A stretch of 64,000 nucleotides of DNA from Kibdelosporangium banguiense (lineage in GTDB: Bacteria > Actinomycetota > Actinomycetes > Mycobacteriales > Pseudonocardiaceae): assembly GCF_017876405.1 (NCBI RefSeq), contig NZ_JAGINW010000001.1, forward strand, positions 6,275,203 through 6,339,202. The letters run 5' to 3'. The translations under genes and the position numbers were made by a program. This document shows positions 63,811-64,000 of the stretch, piece after piece. The first letter of the stretch is position 1. Each line of letters begins with the position of its first letter. The notes under the pieces are model-generated. The model was not told where the DNA came from, searched no databases, and worked only from the letters and a program-made list of their open reading frames with translations.

Positions 63811-64000
63811 GTGGGTCTGCTCTCCCACATCTCCGGCATGCGGGTCCGGCTACGGCTCACCCTCCTGTACGGCGTGCTTTTCCTGCTCTCCGGCGCCGTG
63901 CTGCTGACCATCACCTACCTGCTGGTCGCAGGCAGTGGGTCGAACGTCGCGCTGTCCACACACAGCGCGACGTCCTCCGGCGAGCAGAGTGTCAGCATCA
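63811..64000 (+). CDS. Sensor histidine kinase, N-terminal part (cut by window end)
   Basis: From GTG 63811 with AAGAGGAG upstream, 17 bp after the response regulator stop. The visible 63 residues are a basic start (MGLLSHISGMRVRLRLTLLY), one membrane segment (GVLFLLSGAVLLTITYLLV) and the beginning of an extracellular loop. Kinase domains lie outside the window. The pairing with the response regulator identifies it. Confidence 0.85.
   Translation, partial: MGLLSHISGMRVRLRLTLLYGVLFLLSGAVLLTITYLLVAGSGSNVALSTHSATSSGEQSVSI

Overview
The window looks like chromosomal DNA from a high-GC actinomycete, most probably of the Pseudonocardiaceae (Amycolatopsis / Kibdelosporangium / Lentzea type). The reasons are the GC-rich codon use with many GTG starts, the ergothioneine genes egtABCD, an XRE/DUF397 pair, several DUF1707 proteins, and a core block in the same order as the Mycobacterium tuberculosis region acn - NlpC/P60 - moxR1 - DUF58 - VWA - fabG1 - inhA - hemH. 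The genus is inference; no rRNA is present.

Layout. 1-5.6 kb: a substrate-binding lipoprotein-like gene cut by the window edge, a minus-strand operon of two CNNM/CBS membrane proteins plus a DNA-glycosylase-like protein, a TIGR03086-like protein and a DUF1707 protein. 5.7-11.3 kb: a molybdopterin oxidoreductase, a broken XRE regulator, a small regulator/HD-hydrolase module and acnR. 11.5-18.2 kb: a secreted multidomain sugar dehydrogenase, then two regulator/oxidoreductase divergent pairs (TetR/SDR and WYL/FAD monooxygenase). 18.3-22.7 kb: the ergothioneine operon egtABCD with a strong terminator. 22.7-24.9 kb: TetR, AlkA-like glycosylase and a small membrane protein.

24.9-46.6 kb is the conserved core: aconitase, VOC protein, membrane proteins, a RipA-like peptidoglycan hydrolase, MobA-like protein, MoxR-DUF58-VWA, fabG, inhA, an Na+/H+ antiporter and hemH. 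A 3.7-kb stretch at about 37.4-41.1 kb interrupts it; it holds a decayed histidine kinase/TAXI remnant, a frameshifted serine recombinase remnant and a lone FtsX-type permease.

46.6-54 kb: a ROK-controlled sugar operon (lipoprotein, two permeases, GH4 phosphoglycosidase, BadF-type sugar kinase), which reads as ABC import, then phosphorylation, then hydrolysis. 54.8-58.1 kb: a second AAA+/VWA pair (ChlI/ChlD-like). 58-60.2 kb: a frameshifted small gene, XRE-DUF5753 regulator, DUF397 protein and a GNAT. 60.2-64 kb: a secreted CocE/X-Pro peptidase-like hydrolase, another GNAT and a two-component system cut by the window end.

The most striking regulatory observation is a match in the acn upstream region to the corynebacterial AcnR operator as I recall it, with an AcnR-like gene in the same window but 13.6 kb from acn. 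The candidate least-described system is the XRE-HD hydrolase module at 8.2-10.7 kb. No rRNA, tRNA, CRISPR array or intact insertion sequence was seen.
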